Part shown: piece by piece, positions 10,430 to 21,100 of the stretch | Layout: the number at the start of each line of letters is the position of its first letter | How positions within the stretch are numbered: the first letter of the stretch is position 1 | From: Hirudinaria manillensis | Lineage: Eukaryota > Annelida > Clitellata > Hirudinida > Hirudinidae | DNA: 64,000 nt | Direction of reading: 5' to 3' | NCBI GenBank assembly: GCA_034509925.1 | Contig: CM067531.1 | Location: 5,736,001 to 5,800,000, forward strand | Notes under the pieces: generated by a model | The model's input: the letters and a program-made list of their open reading frames with translations, nothing else | What the model was told of the DNA's origin: nothing | The model's database searches: none | Translations under genes and position numbers: made by a program

Positions 10430-11684
10430 ACTGTTTTCTAAAATAATTCTTAGCTCGAAAATGCACTGGTAACCAAATGAGGGAAATAAATTTTTGAGAT
10501 TAGTTGGGTTTTTTTGTGAGCAACCTATACCTGGTCGGAGACGTACTTAAATTTATTTTGTGTCGAAAAATCGTAACGAATCCGTTTGCTTTCAAAATGG
10601 TTCGCTTTATCATATCCCAAATATTTCTTTATATTCCGCAAAAATAAAATTTAAAAAAAAAGACACCGAAGAAAATTGGATTTTCAGCTCAAAATTGCGT
10701 GAAGAATACGCGGAAAATAAGAAATTTTACTCTCAAAAATTCCAAATCTCGTTTTTAGTAGGTTATCCAAATCTTTACGGAAGAAGCATAAAAAAAATTG
10801 TATGGATCTGAAAATGCAAGCATTATTTGGTAAAAGTCTACGCTTCTCTTAAGCCAACACTTATATCCACTAAGTAAAATTCCATTTAATATATTATTAA
10901 TTTATAAATCATAACTCGTCATCCAATAGAATGAAAAAATTGCATTGAAAATACTTTAACAGATAATCATATACGTCTAAACACATATCACATATCTACG
11001 TCCCAGTTCAATCATTTTACAATCATAACCTGTCATATTATTTTTCGCAATTTTGAACCAAATTGCTTCACAGACCTTTAAATCTGAAAATCCTACTTTG
11101 CCTCTTTTGCTTGGTTTATTCCTGGACTTCTCATTACATAAATAAATTTCTGATGTTCATATAAATTCTTATTCTGCTTTTTTATATTTTTACAAGACGA
11201 TAAATACTTTGAGTCATGGCTTAACCCAAGTGACTTTCAGAGAATGGACAGGTAATGGTAATGTTTCCAACTTGACCCTCAACACTTGTAGGCTCCATGG
11301 GGTAGGTTGCTGAATACAAATGGTGGATAACTCAAGAAGTGCCTGGTCAAAAATGATGTGGTACTTAAGATACAAAGAAACATTCAAAAGATTGGATAAA
11401 TGCAAACCCAGGAACAAATTTGAAGGCCATTATTTAAATTAAAAAGATATATATTATTATTGTAATTATTTGGCTGCTCGAGTATTTTTTAGAATTCACA
11501 ATTACTTAATTTATAAAAAATTACAAGTTAATTTACGTGAGACACCGATCCATATAATCACATGTACAAGAAATGCCTTTTAAAATGAGCGTTATAACAA
11601 AGCAGCCATTTTTATCAATTCTTAATTTTTAAATTTAAAGGCCATAATTCAAAATATCGTATTTAATTACAAATAAAAACGTCA
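10430..11684. other. Intergenic region between convergent Kir and zinc-finger genes
   Basis: AT-rich. Open frames of 67-83 codons at 10560-10811 (+) and 11214-11417 (-) show no domain, no splice-phase partners and AT-driven composition; I do not call them genes. Confidence 0.5.
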
Positions 11685-12794
11685 TCACATCAGAACAACT
11701 TCCTCCACGCAAGCAAACTCCGCACCCTCGACGACGACGTTTTCGTCGGAAACGAGTTCGCGTTTTCTGTCGGCAACGTTCGAAAACTCTTTGCTTTTAA
11801 ATTTCTGGACGTTGCCAGAGAGGACACTGTTCAGTTTGTCTTTGTGATCCTTCAGGTGTGTCATCATATGTCTTTTGAGGTGGGCCTTGAGGAAGAATCC
11901 CTTCTGACACAAGTTACAAACGTGAGGTTTGGTGTCTTCGTGGAACTTCATGTGGACGTTGAGAGAACCTTTGGTGGCATAGCTCTGTCCGCAAGTCGAG
12001 CAAACGTACGGTCGGTAACCCGTGTGAGAGTTCATGTGTCTCTTGAGGGCCTGACTGTCCGTGAAGCCTTTCTTGCAGATCGTGCAGTTGTGAGACCTCT
12101 TGTCCGTGTGCAGCTGAGCGTGCTTCAGTAGGTTGGCCTTCTGTGCAAAAGGTCTGTTGCATATGCTGCAAATGTAAGGCTGGACGCCGGTGTGAGTCCT
12201 CTCGTGTATCTTCATGTAGGATTTCTTACGGAACCTCTTGTGACAGACTTCGCACTCGTGAGTTTTGGCACCCAAATGACCCTGCATGTGGTCCCTGAAA
12301 TAAACGTTGACGGCAAAAGACTTCCCGCAAACGGAACAGACGTAGGGCCTCTGATTGGAATGCCGTACTTTCTGGTGCTGCAATAAATTGGCCTTGTTGC
12401 AGTAGGCGTTGCCGCACACGTCGCATTTGAAGGGTTTCTCGTTCGTGTGAGTCCTTTCGTGAACGACGAGTTTACTTTTCTTGCCGAACGTCTTTCCACA
12501 AAAAGAACAAGTGAAGAGTTCGTGGTTGACCGTGTCCTCGGAATCGGACAAACTCCTCCGAATGTCTTCGTAATCGAGTTTCAAGAGAAGAGGGTTGTCC
12601 TGATGGAGCACCTCTGATTTCACTAACAGTTCCATGCAAGACACCCTTTTGTGAGTTTGTAAAGACTCTGTGTTTGGGAACATCAAATTGCATGAACTAC
12701 AAAAGCACCCTTCTTGAAGATTTTTAACTTCGGTCTTTAGAGGCTTTCCCGAGTCGATCGAATGGCTCTCGTTATTTCTCAAGACAAACTCCAT
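11685..12794 (-). CDS. C2H2 zinc-finger protein (8 fingers plus one degenerate)
   Basis: Probable nuclear DNA-binding protein of 369 residues in one coding exon. A degenerate C-C-H-C finger lies near residues 30-53. Then come eight C2H2 fingers in tandem, beginning FTCSFCGKTF, FKCDVCGNAY, YVCSVCGKSF, HECEVCHKRF, YICSICNRPF, HNCTICKKGF, YVCSTCGQSY and HVCNLCQKGF, several joined by TGxxPY-type linkers. A short acidic/basic tail follows. The start MEFVLRNN is preferred over an upstream in-frame Met because the intervening 28 codons look like intron ending in a CAG acceptor just before CATTGTCAGCATGG. No KRAB, SCAN, BTB or ZAD domain is visible, so orthology cannot be assigned. Untranslated 5' exons probably lie in 12.8-14.1 kb. 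Confidence 0.9.
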   Translation of the reverse strand: MEFVLRNNESHSIDSGKPLKTEVKNLQEGCFCSSCNLMFPNTESLQTHKRVSCMELLVKSEVLHQDNPLLLKLDYEDIRRSLSDSEDTVNHELFTCSFCGKTFGKKSKLVVHERTHTNEKPFKCDVCGNAYCNKANLLQHQKVRHSNQRPYVCSVCGKSFAVNVYFRDHMQGHLGAKTHECEVCHKRFRKKSYMKIHERTHTGVQPYICSICNRPFAQKANLLKHAQLHTDKRSHNCTICKKGFTDSQALKRHMNSHTGYRPYVCSTCGQSYATKGSLNVHMKFHEDTKPHVCNLCQKGFFLKAHLKRHMMTHLKDHKDKLNSVLSGNVQKFKSKEFSNVADRKRELVSDENVVVEGAEFACVEEVVLM

Positions 12795-14138
12795 GCTGAC
12801 AATGCTGATATTTGTTGAACAGTAGAAAAATTTTCTGCACTGGTATTTATATTCATTAACAAAATATTTGGAGAACAAATTAAGAACTATTTGCCCCTCC
12901 TTATCCTATCGTGAAGTCTTCTCAGGAGCAGAGTTCCATATCATCATGTTTCTAAAATAAAGACAAATAGGTCAGGCTTTTACATGATTAAATAAAAATA
13001 TTATTAAACATTAATTCCTCATTTTCCCATGGTCATTTTTGACACCTTGTAAATAAAAATATATACAAGAGAAATCACTCAGCATACTGGTAGCAATTAG
13101 TAGAAAGAACACAAAGAAAATAAACTGATATTATGCAATTAGGTTATTAATGAAATCAAGTTACTATATTCTCAGGAACATCAGTAGCCCTTAAACAATC
13201 CCAAGATTCATAATGAAAAATAAAATTCAAACTCAGTAAACTCCATTTGTAATTTCAGCAAATCATTTTCATTTATTTACTTTTCAAATAAACATATAAT
13301 TGCATATAACATGATCAACAATTAGCAAATCACACATTTTAACAAAGGTGAGTATGATAGTAATTATTGGAGTCTAATCCAAAATTGACTCTTGAGCAGC
13401 AATTCTCAGTGGAGGCTTTTTAATGACGCTTAATAGTGTGACGGACAATACTAATAGATTCAGAAGAGAAAATCATATGCATCAATAAATAGAGTCTCTA
13501 GTCTAGTAGCAATGTGATTTCCATCAAATCCCTATACAAATATTTTTTAAAATGTCTAACCTCATTGGTTTAAAATTCTTAAATCAATCAAAGAATATAA
13601 ATACAAATTACACTATTTTCGTGGCTATTTAATCACCAGCATTCCAAATCCAGCGGTGACCAAACAAGCGGCTGAATCCCCACGAAAATAACGGCACTTA
13701 AAGTGACAACAAAGAAATCGAGCAACGACCCACTTTATTCTTAACAACAAAATTACGTATTCTCTTTGGAGTTTTATAATCTTCATATTTTAATTACTAT
13801 TTTAAACTAAATTATGTAGTGACAGATTAGCTTTATTTTAAACTTTGTTCTCAGTTAAATTCCCGGATGTTAAAAAATGGTCTGCATTGCTCCGAAATTA
13901 ACCGATTACCCGACTTTTTCTCTGAACCCAGGACCGATCGGGAAAGTCGAAAACTATCAAACTTATATTAATCTAAAAATTCAGAATGTCAATCTCGAAA
14001 TTAGTCGACATCGCTCACAAATTTCGGATTTATAAAAGAATTCTGACTCACATCTTTCCAAAGTTATGAGAATGTATTTATTGGATTTACTGAAATATTA
14101 AATGAAACCTTTCCTAGCACTTTTATTATCTCTAACAA
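12795..14138. other. Non-coding region upstream of zinc-finger gene
   Basis: AT-rich sequence with no recognisable coding exon. It should contain the zinc-finger gene's promoter and leader exon and the 3' untranslated region of the small gene at 14139-14985 on the same strand. Confidence 0.4.
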
Positions 14139-14985
14139 CTAGCTAGATGGGCGTTCTTTTGTTCGGTGCGAAGGCACGACACATCCAGCGTCAAAGATAT
14201 CTCGAAATTTCTGAAATTTGTTTTTAAAAAATGTACCTCCTCCTCTGAAGAACACAGCGGGCTTTCTGCACTGAAAAGGTTTCCCCAAAAAGCGACTTTA
14301 GCTGTCTTGGCCGATGACAAACTCACCTTTAAAGCACGTATAGACAGCATCACCCATTCTACATCAGTCAAATACTGTCTCATAATCATGTCATTCTCCC
14401 CTAAGGATAGGCCAGCGACGTAGCGAGCAGCCGGACCTAATGTCCCTTCTATTTCAAAATATTACATGGACTTACAAAGAATCTAATAAACAATTTTCTT
14501 CCAGCTAATTTTCTTTCTAACTAATCCGATACCTTGGGTAAACGTTGCAAAACAAGACTAGCTCAAATTAGCATGGACTACACCAAATAATTCTTCAGTA
14601 GCAGATAATTCGTGTGTGTAACTCCTTGACAAATAACGATATCACTTCCACTACATTCTCTAGGTTCCGGTGCTATGCAAATAATCTCGATTCCTGACAG
14701 TCGCTGATTGACTTTTATTATGTTTTCGTTCCGTTTCTGTCGTACGTGTGTTAACATATTCATTTCTCTTTTTTTTTCTCCAACTTTCTTAATACCTTCT
14801 ATGTATGTTTTCTTCTGCCGGTTCATTCAGATAATGTTTTAACAATGTTTCCATTTATTACTTTATGGCAAGACTTGCCTGCCTTTCGGTAAGTTTGTTA
14901 AATAAATAAATTTTGCCCCTCCTGCGTTAAAATCTTCCCTCTTCTCCAAATTTTGATTTAATTTCTCTCCCGCCACCTCTGCCAT
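14139..14985 (-). CDS. Unrecognised four-exon gene, 173-residue basic protein
   Basis: Proposed coding exons 14985-14875, 14814-14646, 14436-14327 and 14270-14139 on the minus strand sum to 522 nt with compatible phases (0, 1, 0) at every junction; introns are 60, 209 and 56 nt with GT-AG ends. The start ATG has a purine at -3. The N-terminal half is charged (EKLNQNLEKREDF; KKTYIEGIKKVGEKKREMNM), likely helical. The C-terminal half is more ordered (ARYVAGLSLGEND; QYLTDVEWVMLSIRALK; KPAVFFRGGGTFFKNKFQKF) and ends in a TAG. I do not recognise the family and see no signal peptide or membrane helix. The last two exons abut the best donor in the region (AAAG|GTGAGT). The first intron could alternatively use a GC donor two codons earlier, but that breaks the frame. 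Confidence 0.6.
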
Positions 14986-16042
14986 GTCCTTGCTCGAGAG
15001 CCAAAATGTTGAAAATTGAGCTACGGAGAAGGCACGCACGGTAGGCCGGATCACTAGTCGACCGAGGGATGCATCGATACATGTAGCACCAAAAGAACAG
15101 ATACCGTTCCTAGATATTTATATTTCTGATATTTGCAATTATATAACCGGAATATTACATTTCCATCATTGTGATTGGAAGTTTCACTTTTATTAAGCGC
15201 TTATTTTGATAATGATCCGCGGGACATATCCGTTTGGCATGCGAACCCCCAGTTCAATACCCTGAGGTAGAATATTATTCACTAAAAAATTAAACTAGTC
15301 TAAGGTAATATTTACACAATTTTGAGGCTCTAGGAATGTGATGTGGTTCTTTCGAAGAAGTTTAACAATTTTGAAATTTATTTTCAAAACCCAAACCAAA
15401 TGGATGAATCTATTATGAAACTATGCAAAACAGAAATATTCATCCTCTAAGTTTTGAAAAATAATTAGAATTCAAAGAAGCCACAAATTGACTTTTTAGA
15501 CAGAAAAACATTCAACTGCTGTTTCGGTGTCCGCAATTATTTAATAATTATTTAAAGTCTTAGACTCGCTACCAACTTATCTAAATCTAAAAAGAAAAAA
15601 AAGAAGAAAAGTGCCATTAAATATCTTTACACAACGTAGTCCGTTCTCCCATTGGTAAAAGTTTATTTTCAAATAAAACTCTCCCTGCCGTGACCAATTT
15701 TAAGATCAGGCCTCGAATTTTTAATCGTAATTAAAACTATGGTCACATTGTATGATATCTTATTTTATAACCATATTTGGAAACCTGAATCACCAAGAAT
15801 GGTGTGCAAAACACCTGTCGATCAATCAGAGCATTTAACTAATTAATTAGCCGAAATAATTAAATAAATATTATTATTAAAAAAATTATTTTTACGATTT
15901 CTTTTGACGGTGGTTAAAAACTTTTCAAGTTTCACTTGGTTTGTTATAAGTGATGTAGTAGCGAGCACTCGTCAATTTCGTGGGCGTCTGCGCTCGTTTG
16001 TGATTGTCACGAGTTTTGACAGTTGTTCATTTCCTGATCAAA
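14986..16042. other. Divergent spacer before STARD10-like gene
   Basis: Contains no recognisable exon. As the gap between a minus-strand gene (start 14985) and a plus-strand gene (start 16043) it should hold both promoters. Confidence 0.45.
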
Positions 16043-17463
16043 ATGAAACTTGGCGAAGTGAGAGTTGCCGACGACTCGGATTTTTCCAAACTACGTAATC
16101 TCTGTGAAAATCATAATGACTGGAAAGTTGAATATGACAAGAACCACACAACAGTTTGGTCGCGGAGCTCTGATTTGAGTGAATTCAAGATGATTAAGGT
16201 TATTGATTAAAGCGGATCACTTTTAGCTTTCAGCTGGATTATGACATTGGACATAGGCTTCGCTTTTTCTTAAAATTCATCTTAGCAGAATCAAAAAGAA
16301 ACTTTTTTAAAAATAAATTTCAATTGTAGGTCAAGGGAGTTTTTTCTGATGTTTCTGCTGCCACAGTTTTTGATGTCCTGAATGATCCAATATACCGGAA
16401 AAAATGGGATTTCAATGTGATAGAAGCCTATGAAGTCTGTCAACTTGGTCCCAACAATGATATTGGCTACTATGCAAGTAATTATCAGATATATGTTGTT
16501 ATTATTATTAATTTTTAGTTCATAGAGATACAAAAAAGCCTTTTTTGTGTCTACTTAGTGAAGGTTCCAAAGCCCTTGAAGAATAGGGATTTTGTTACTG
16601 AAAGATCTTGGTTGGCACTCGGGAATGAATATCTCATCTTCAACCACTCTGTTAATCATGCTGTAAGTTGTGTATTCGTAATCAATTAATTGTAATTATT
16701 ATTGTTTTATTCCTTGATTTAATCAATAAAAACTTGATTTAATGACTTTAGAGCCTTCCCCCAAAGAAAAACTTCATCAGAGGCATCTCATACCTCACTG
16801 GATATCAAATATTGTCGACAGTGAATGAATCAAACAAAGCTGGAACACAAGTTACTTATTTAACCCAGTCTGATCCAAGAGGTTTGCATTAACTTCCTTC
16901 TCCAACATCATTATTGATTTAATAGTAAATTCAATGTTTTGTTTTGCTGGGCCTGATTTTTTTTGTTTTTAATGTTAAATCAGATTGATATGAAAAATAA
17001 ATTTCTCGAATATCCAGATAACACCCTTACCATATCTTACAAATGCAAATAAAATGTGCACTCATGTTTATACAATTAAGGACACCGTATTAAATCTTAA
17101 ATTATTTTATGTGACAGGTAAATTGCCATCATGGGCAGTTAATAAGGCTGCAAAGATTGTGGCTCCGAAGGTATTTTTTGAGATCTAGACGTTATATCTG
17201 GGTTATTATTATCATTAATAATTTCAATCTTTGTTTATCTTCAGGTACTCTCAAAACTCCACAAGGCTTGTAGAGGATATAAATCCTGGAAAGATGCCAA
17301 CAAACCCGAATGGAAGCCTTGGATTTATCCCGAGCAGAACGAATTGCCAAAGATTCGCTACGACGACATCCTTCCCTTCGATTTGAAAGAATCCGTGGAA
17401 GTCATCGACGAGACGGAAGCCGTGGAGGACTCGACAGACGAAGACCTCAAAGCGGAAGAGTGA
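16043..17463 (+). CDS. START-domain lipid transfer protein (STARD10/PCTP-like)
   Basis: Cytosolic phospholipid-transfer protein of 269 residues. Six exons: 16043-16198, 16330-16477, 16559-16662, 16752-16881, 17118-17170, 17245-17463; all phases agree (0, 1, 0, 1, 0). The START domain spans nearly the whole protein: DWKVEYDKNHTTVWSRSS near the N-terminus, then DVLNDPIYRKKWDFNVIEAY, GYYAMKVPKPLKNRDFVTER, FNHSVNHASLPPKKNFIRG and YLTQSDPRGKLPSWAVNKA. These match the PCTP/STARD10 subgroup, which binds phosphatidylcholine and phosphatidylethanolamine. After the domain come KPWIYPEQNELPKIRYDDIL and an acidic C-terminus, as in STARD10 rather than PCTP. Kozak context AAAATGA at the start; the upstream frame from 15904 is open for a while but runs in another register. 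Confidence 0.93.
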
Positions 17464-18169
17464 AAGAAAGCCGAAAGGACCCGAGAAGCACCGTTCCATT
17501 CGTTTTTATTCTCTTCCTTTGATTTCTTTTTGCCCGATCCTGTCATCCAGTGTAAACATTCTCTGGTAATGGTATCTATTATTTCCTAGTCTGACGGATT
17601 TTGTTGATCATTTATTGACACTCATGACCTCATATCTACTTCCAAGCAAGCATGAAGTGTTGTTGTCAACATGGATACGGCCCGATCAATATTAGACACG
17701 TGCCTTTTGCCGTTTTACTGGTTTGTCAGTACTTTTTTGGCGAGTTTTTGTATAATATTATATAATAACTATTATAATTACTTGGTGGTGATGGTGTTTT
17801 CATATTTTTATGCAAAATGCTCTTGGCACCTTGTTTTTGCCTGGACATGAATGAAGTTTAAAAATACATCTGAACATTTTAGATCTTTGTTTTCCTAACA
17901 TTCCCACAATTTTTTGGACTCAATGATAATCGTCCCCTAAAAGCCGTATCACGTTGTAGATTACTTTATAAGCAAGATAATGCAAACCTAACACAGCTGT
18001 AATTTTTTGTGATAAAACCAAAACATGTGACAACATACGAGTTTAAAACTCCAGACAATCGAGAATAGAATTTTGTCCTGAGAAATTTAAGTTATAACAG
18101 CTTACTTTCGCTTGGGATATACAGTTTAGTAAATTACTTAAATCACTTTTTATGACAAAAATTCGCTTT
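17464..18169. other. Convergent 3' region of STARD10-like gene and TopBP1
   Basis: Holds the two 3' untranslated regions. No coding exon seen. No perfect AATAAA close to the STARD10-like stop was found; AT-rich variants near 17750-17780 and 17860-17880 may serve. Confidence 0.4.
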
Positions 18170-21100
18170 TTAGTGCAGTTTCCGATTCTTGAGGTCTTTA
18201 GGTGCAGCGAATGAACTTTCACCTCGTGACCTCCTTTTCTTGATTGTTTCACTGTGACTGAAGCTAAAACATTAAAATTCATTAGAATCAGTCAAAGCTT
18301 AAACTTAAAGTACTGATAAATATAGCAATTACATCCTGATAAATATAATAACTACGACGAGTATCTCACTCGAGTGCTCCGGGCACGTAATAGTTCTTCG
18401 GATCGGTCTGCTCGGGATCCGTGAGACAACCCGCAATGTATTCGGGTTTTAGGCAATGGACTCCTAGGGCAACCATCTTCTCGAAGCTCACCTGGAATCA
18501 TTTTTGCCTGGTCAAACTCACTGGATTCAGAATTAATTCAAAGTTTAAAATGTAAAAAATGCCTCCATCCATTCATTTGGATGATGGGTGAACAACTGCA
18601 TGGTGAAAATGCAAGAAAACAGAGCTATGTTAGTAGCTCTGGTGGCTGTCAGGAAATGTTTACATTGCTGGGGCACTTAAATAGACACGAGTCCTTTATT
18701 GAATCTAATGTTTTAGCTTTATTTGATGCATCTTGTGTCTGAGAAGCATTCATTTTTTAAAGCTGAGATATCTTTTATGATATTGTAATGATATATGCAA
18801 ATAACAATGGAAATCAAGGAAATGAATCTAAAAAATAATCTGTTCTCGCAACGTCATTCAACCGACTGACCAACAATGACGTGTTCTTTAACTCGATGAA
18901 TGCATGAGTCACTCCTTTATCCTCCCAGTTTTCTCTAAAGCAGAACCAATCACAAACTGGTAACTCAATATATTATATTATATTACATTATACTATATTA
19001 TATTACATCGTATTATTCAATAAACGACCATCGACCGACTTGTTTGAGATGATGACGGCTCCACCCGCTGCCAACAGCCGAGAAAAACCTTCGCCCTTCT
19101 TAGGATCCGTCAACAACAAACATTTCCAACCCGTAAAGGCTCCTTTGTTGTCTTTTTCGTTCTATTTAAAAATGTCAGAAATTAATGCACAACCATAATA
19201 TGCAACATTTATGCACTTAAATCAACCTGTAATTTCAGTCTCCACAATTGTGCAGACTGAGCAAGTTTTACTTCTTGAGGACTTAAGTTGGGGTGTTTAG
19301 CTAAGATGTTTTTGGAACACCATTCATAATCTTCTTCCTAAAGAATAAATGCCATCAGTTGAGCATTTTTTGAGTTCTTGCAACAACGGATGACGATTTT
19401 CGATACGAGCCAATTATATATGATAGACATTAAGAACTCCAGAACCAAGTACTATTACAGATTCAAAACAAATTATTTATACCTGTTGTTATTATTATTT
19501 GATGTAATATCTAACCTCAACAAAATGACCGGCTTCTTTACAAGCAGCCAGATAAGATTTGTGGAGGACCCACTTACCAGAAGACACACAAGCCAAGAAT
19601 TTCTCACTTCTGGAAGGATTATCTGGAAGGCACGAATATTTGATTAAGAATTGAATAATTAAGAATAAAATCTATTAAAATATTAAATACAAACTGGCAA
19701 CAAGATGGGAGCCTGATGCTTCAACCACTGAAGCACCAAGAGTTTCAATCAAAGAAGCATATTCTTCTCTCTCCTGATCATAAATTCATGCAAAGCATCT
19801 TAAATTATGAATATCATTATAAGCAAATATAAAGTAAAATGCAAATCATGCCTGAGGCTTGAAGCCAGAAAGCATAAATTTTAAATTCTTCTTTTCTGTA
19901 CGTCTGGAGTTGAGTTTTTGTTCGACCGACGCAGCCTTCTCATTGGTCCTTGACATTTCGGGGTCATTAAGTCGAAGGTCGTCGTACGAAGGTGGCTGGG
20001 ATGATTAATGTATTATTGGTTTTTTAAACAAGTACAGATGCAAGTTTGGATGTTCCAAAACACATTGTTAATATTTATTTAGAAGTTAATTAATAGAAAA
20101 AAAACCTTGATTTTATTTGCAGAATATTCCCAAGTAATCTCGACTTGCGAGGCCGGAGGGTTTGAATCTTTCACGAGGACGAAAGAAATTAGATAATTAT
20201 TGTTCAGAGGTTTATTACAATTTATAATCCCAGTTATAATATACTATTATTACATTAACAAACGTACACTATAACCAGCATACTATTATAGGCTTTACAT
20301 TTTATGGATCTATAATAACAAATCTATAATGACCTTTTTTTGCCTGAATATTTGCAAGATCTTCAGCTGGCTCTCGCACCATATCTGTCAAAAGATATTT
20401 TAGGAATGAACTCAAATAAAGAATTAGTTAATAAACTTGTTTTGAACCTTCAATCAAGTTGTCCTCGGGACATTTTTCATTTTCCTTCGTTTGATTTCTG
20501 TCAGAAGTCGCTAAAAGATGATAACAACCTGATACATGAAATCGAAAGATTTTTAAAGCCTCGAGCAAGCGACCAACGTGTTTCCGTCCCGGTTTGATGT
20601 CTTCCTTTTCTATTTGACTTGCTACAAGAAAAGCTCCGTGAAAATTATCGAGTAATCATCTGATTACAGGTGATGATTACAAACTAACTTCGATACTTCT
20701 GTCAATTTCCTCAAATTACTGAGGAACATCTTTGACTCCCCCTTTTCTTCCTGTTTTTCTGTACAAGAATTTGCCATCCTATTTTGCTCCTTAAAAATAA
20801 TTTATGATTTAATAAAATAATTAATTAATCTAATATAGCATTTTATGTGAGTGGAAATTTTAAAAATCACTCGTTCAATGAGAAGATCTGTGACAGGAGC
20901 ACTTAAGTTGTTGGCAAGAAGAGAGGGCGAAGGTCGAGGTGAACTGATTGGCAGCTTAGGTGGATCAGGTGGATTCTTTGCGATCCCAGCGGGGGTCTTA
21001 ACTCCAACGACGGTCTAAGAAAGATGGCCGTTCTCAAATTAAACAATAAAGAATCATTTGTGAAAAGAATAAAAAAAATGATTCATGTTCATACCAAAGA

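Noticed and set aside
15235-15290. Possible tRNA (segment with GTTCAATACC)
   Set aside because: A T-loop-like match only; no acceptor stem or anticodon arm can be paired around it.
20340-20597. 85-codon plus-strand frame without low complexity
   Set aside because: It is antisense to the TopBP1 exon around 20480-20620, whose minus-strand translation ([15 protein letters not shown]) matches the conserved region between BRCT6 and BRCT7.
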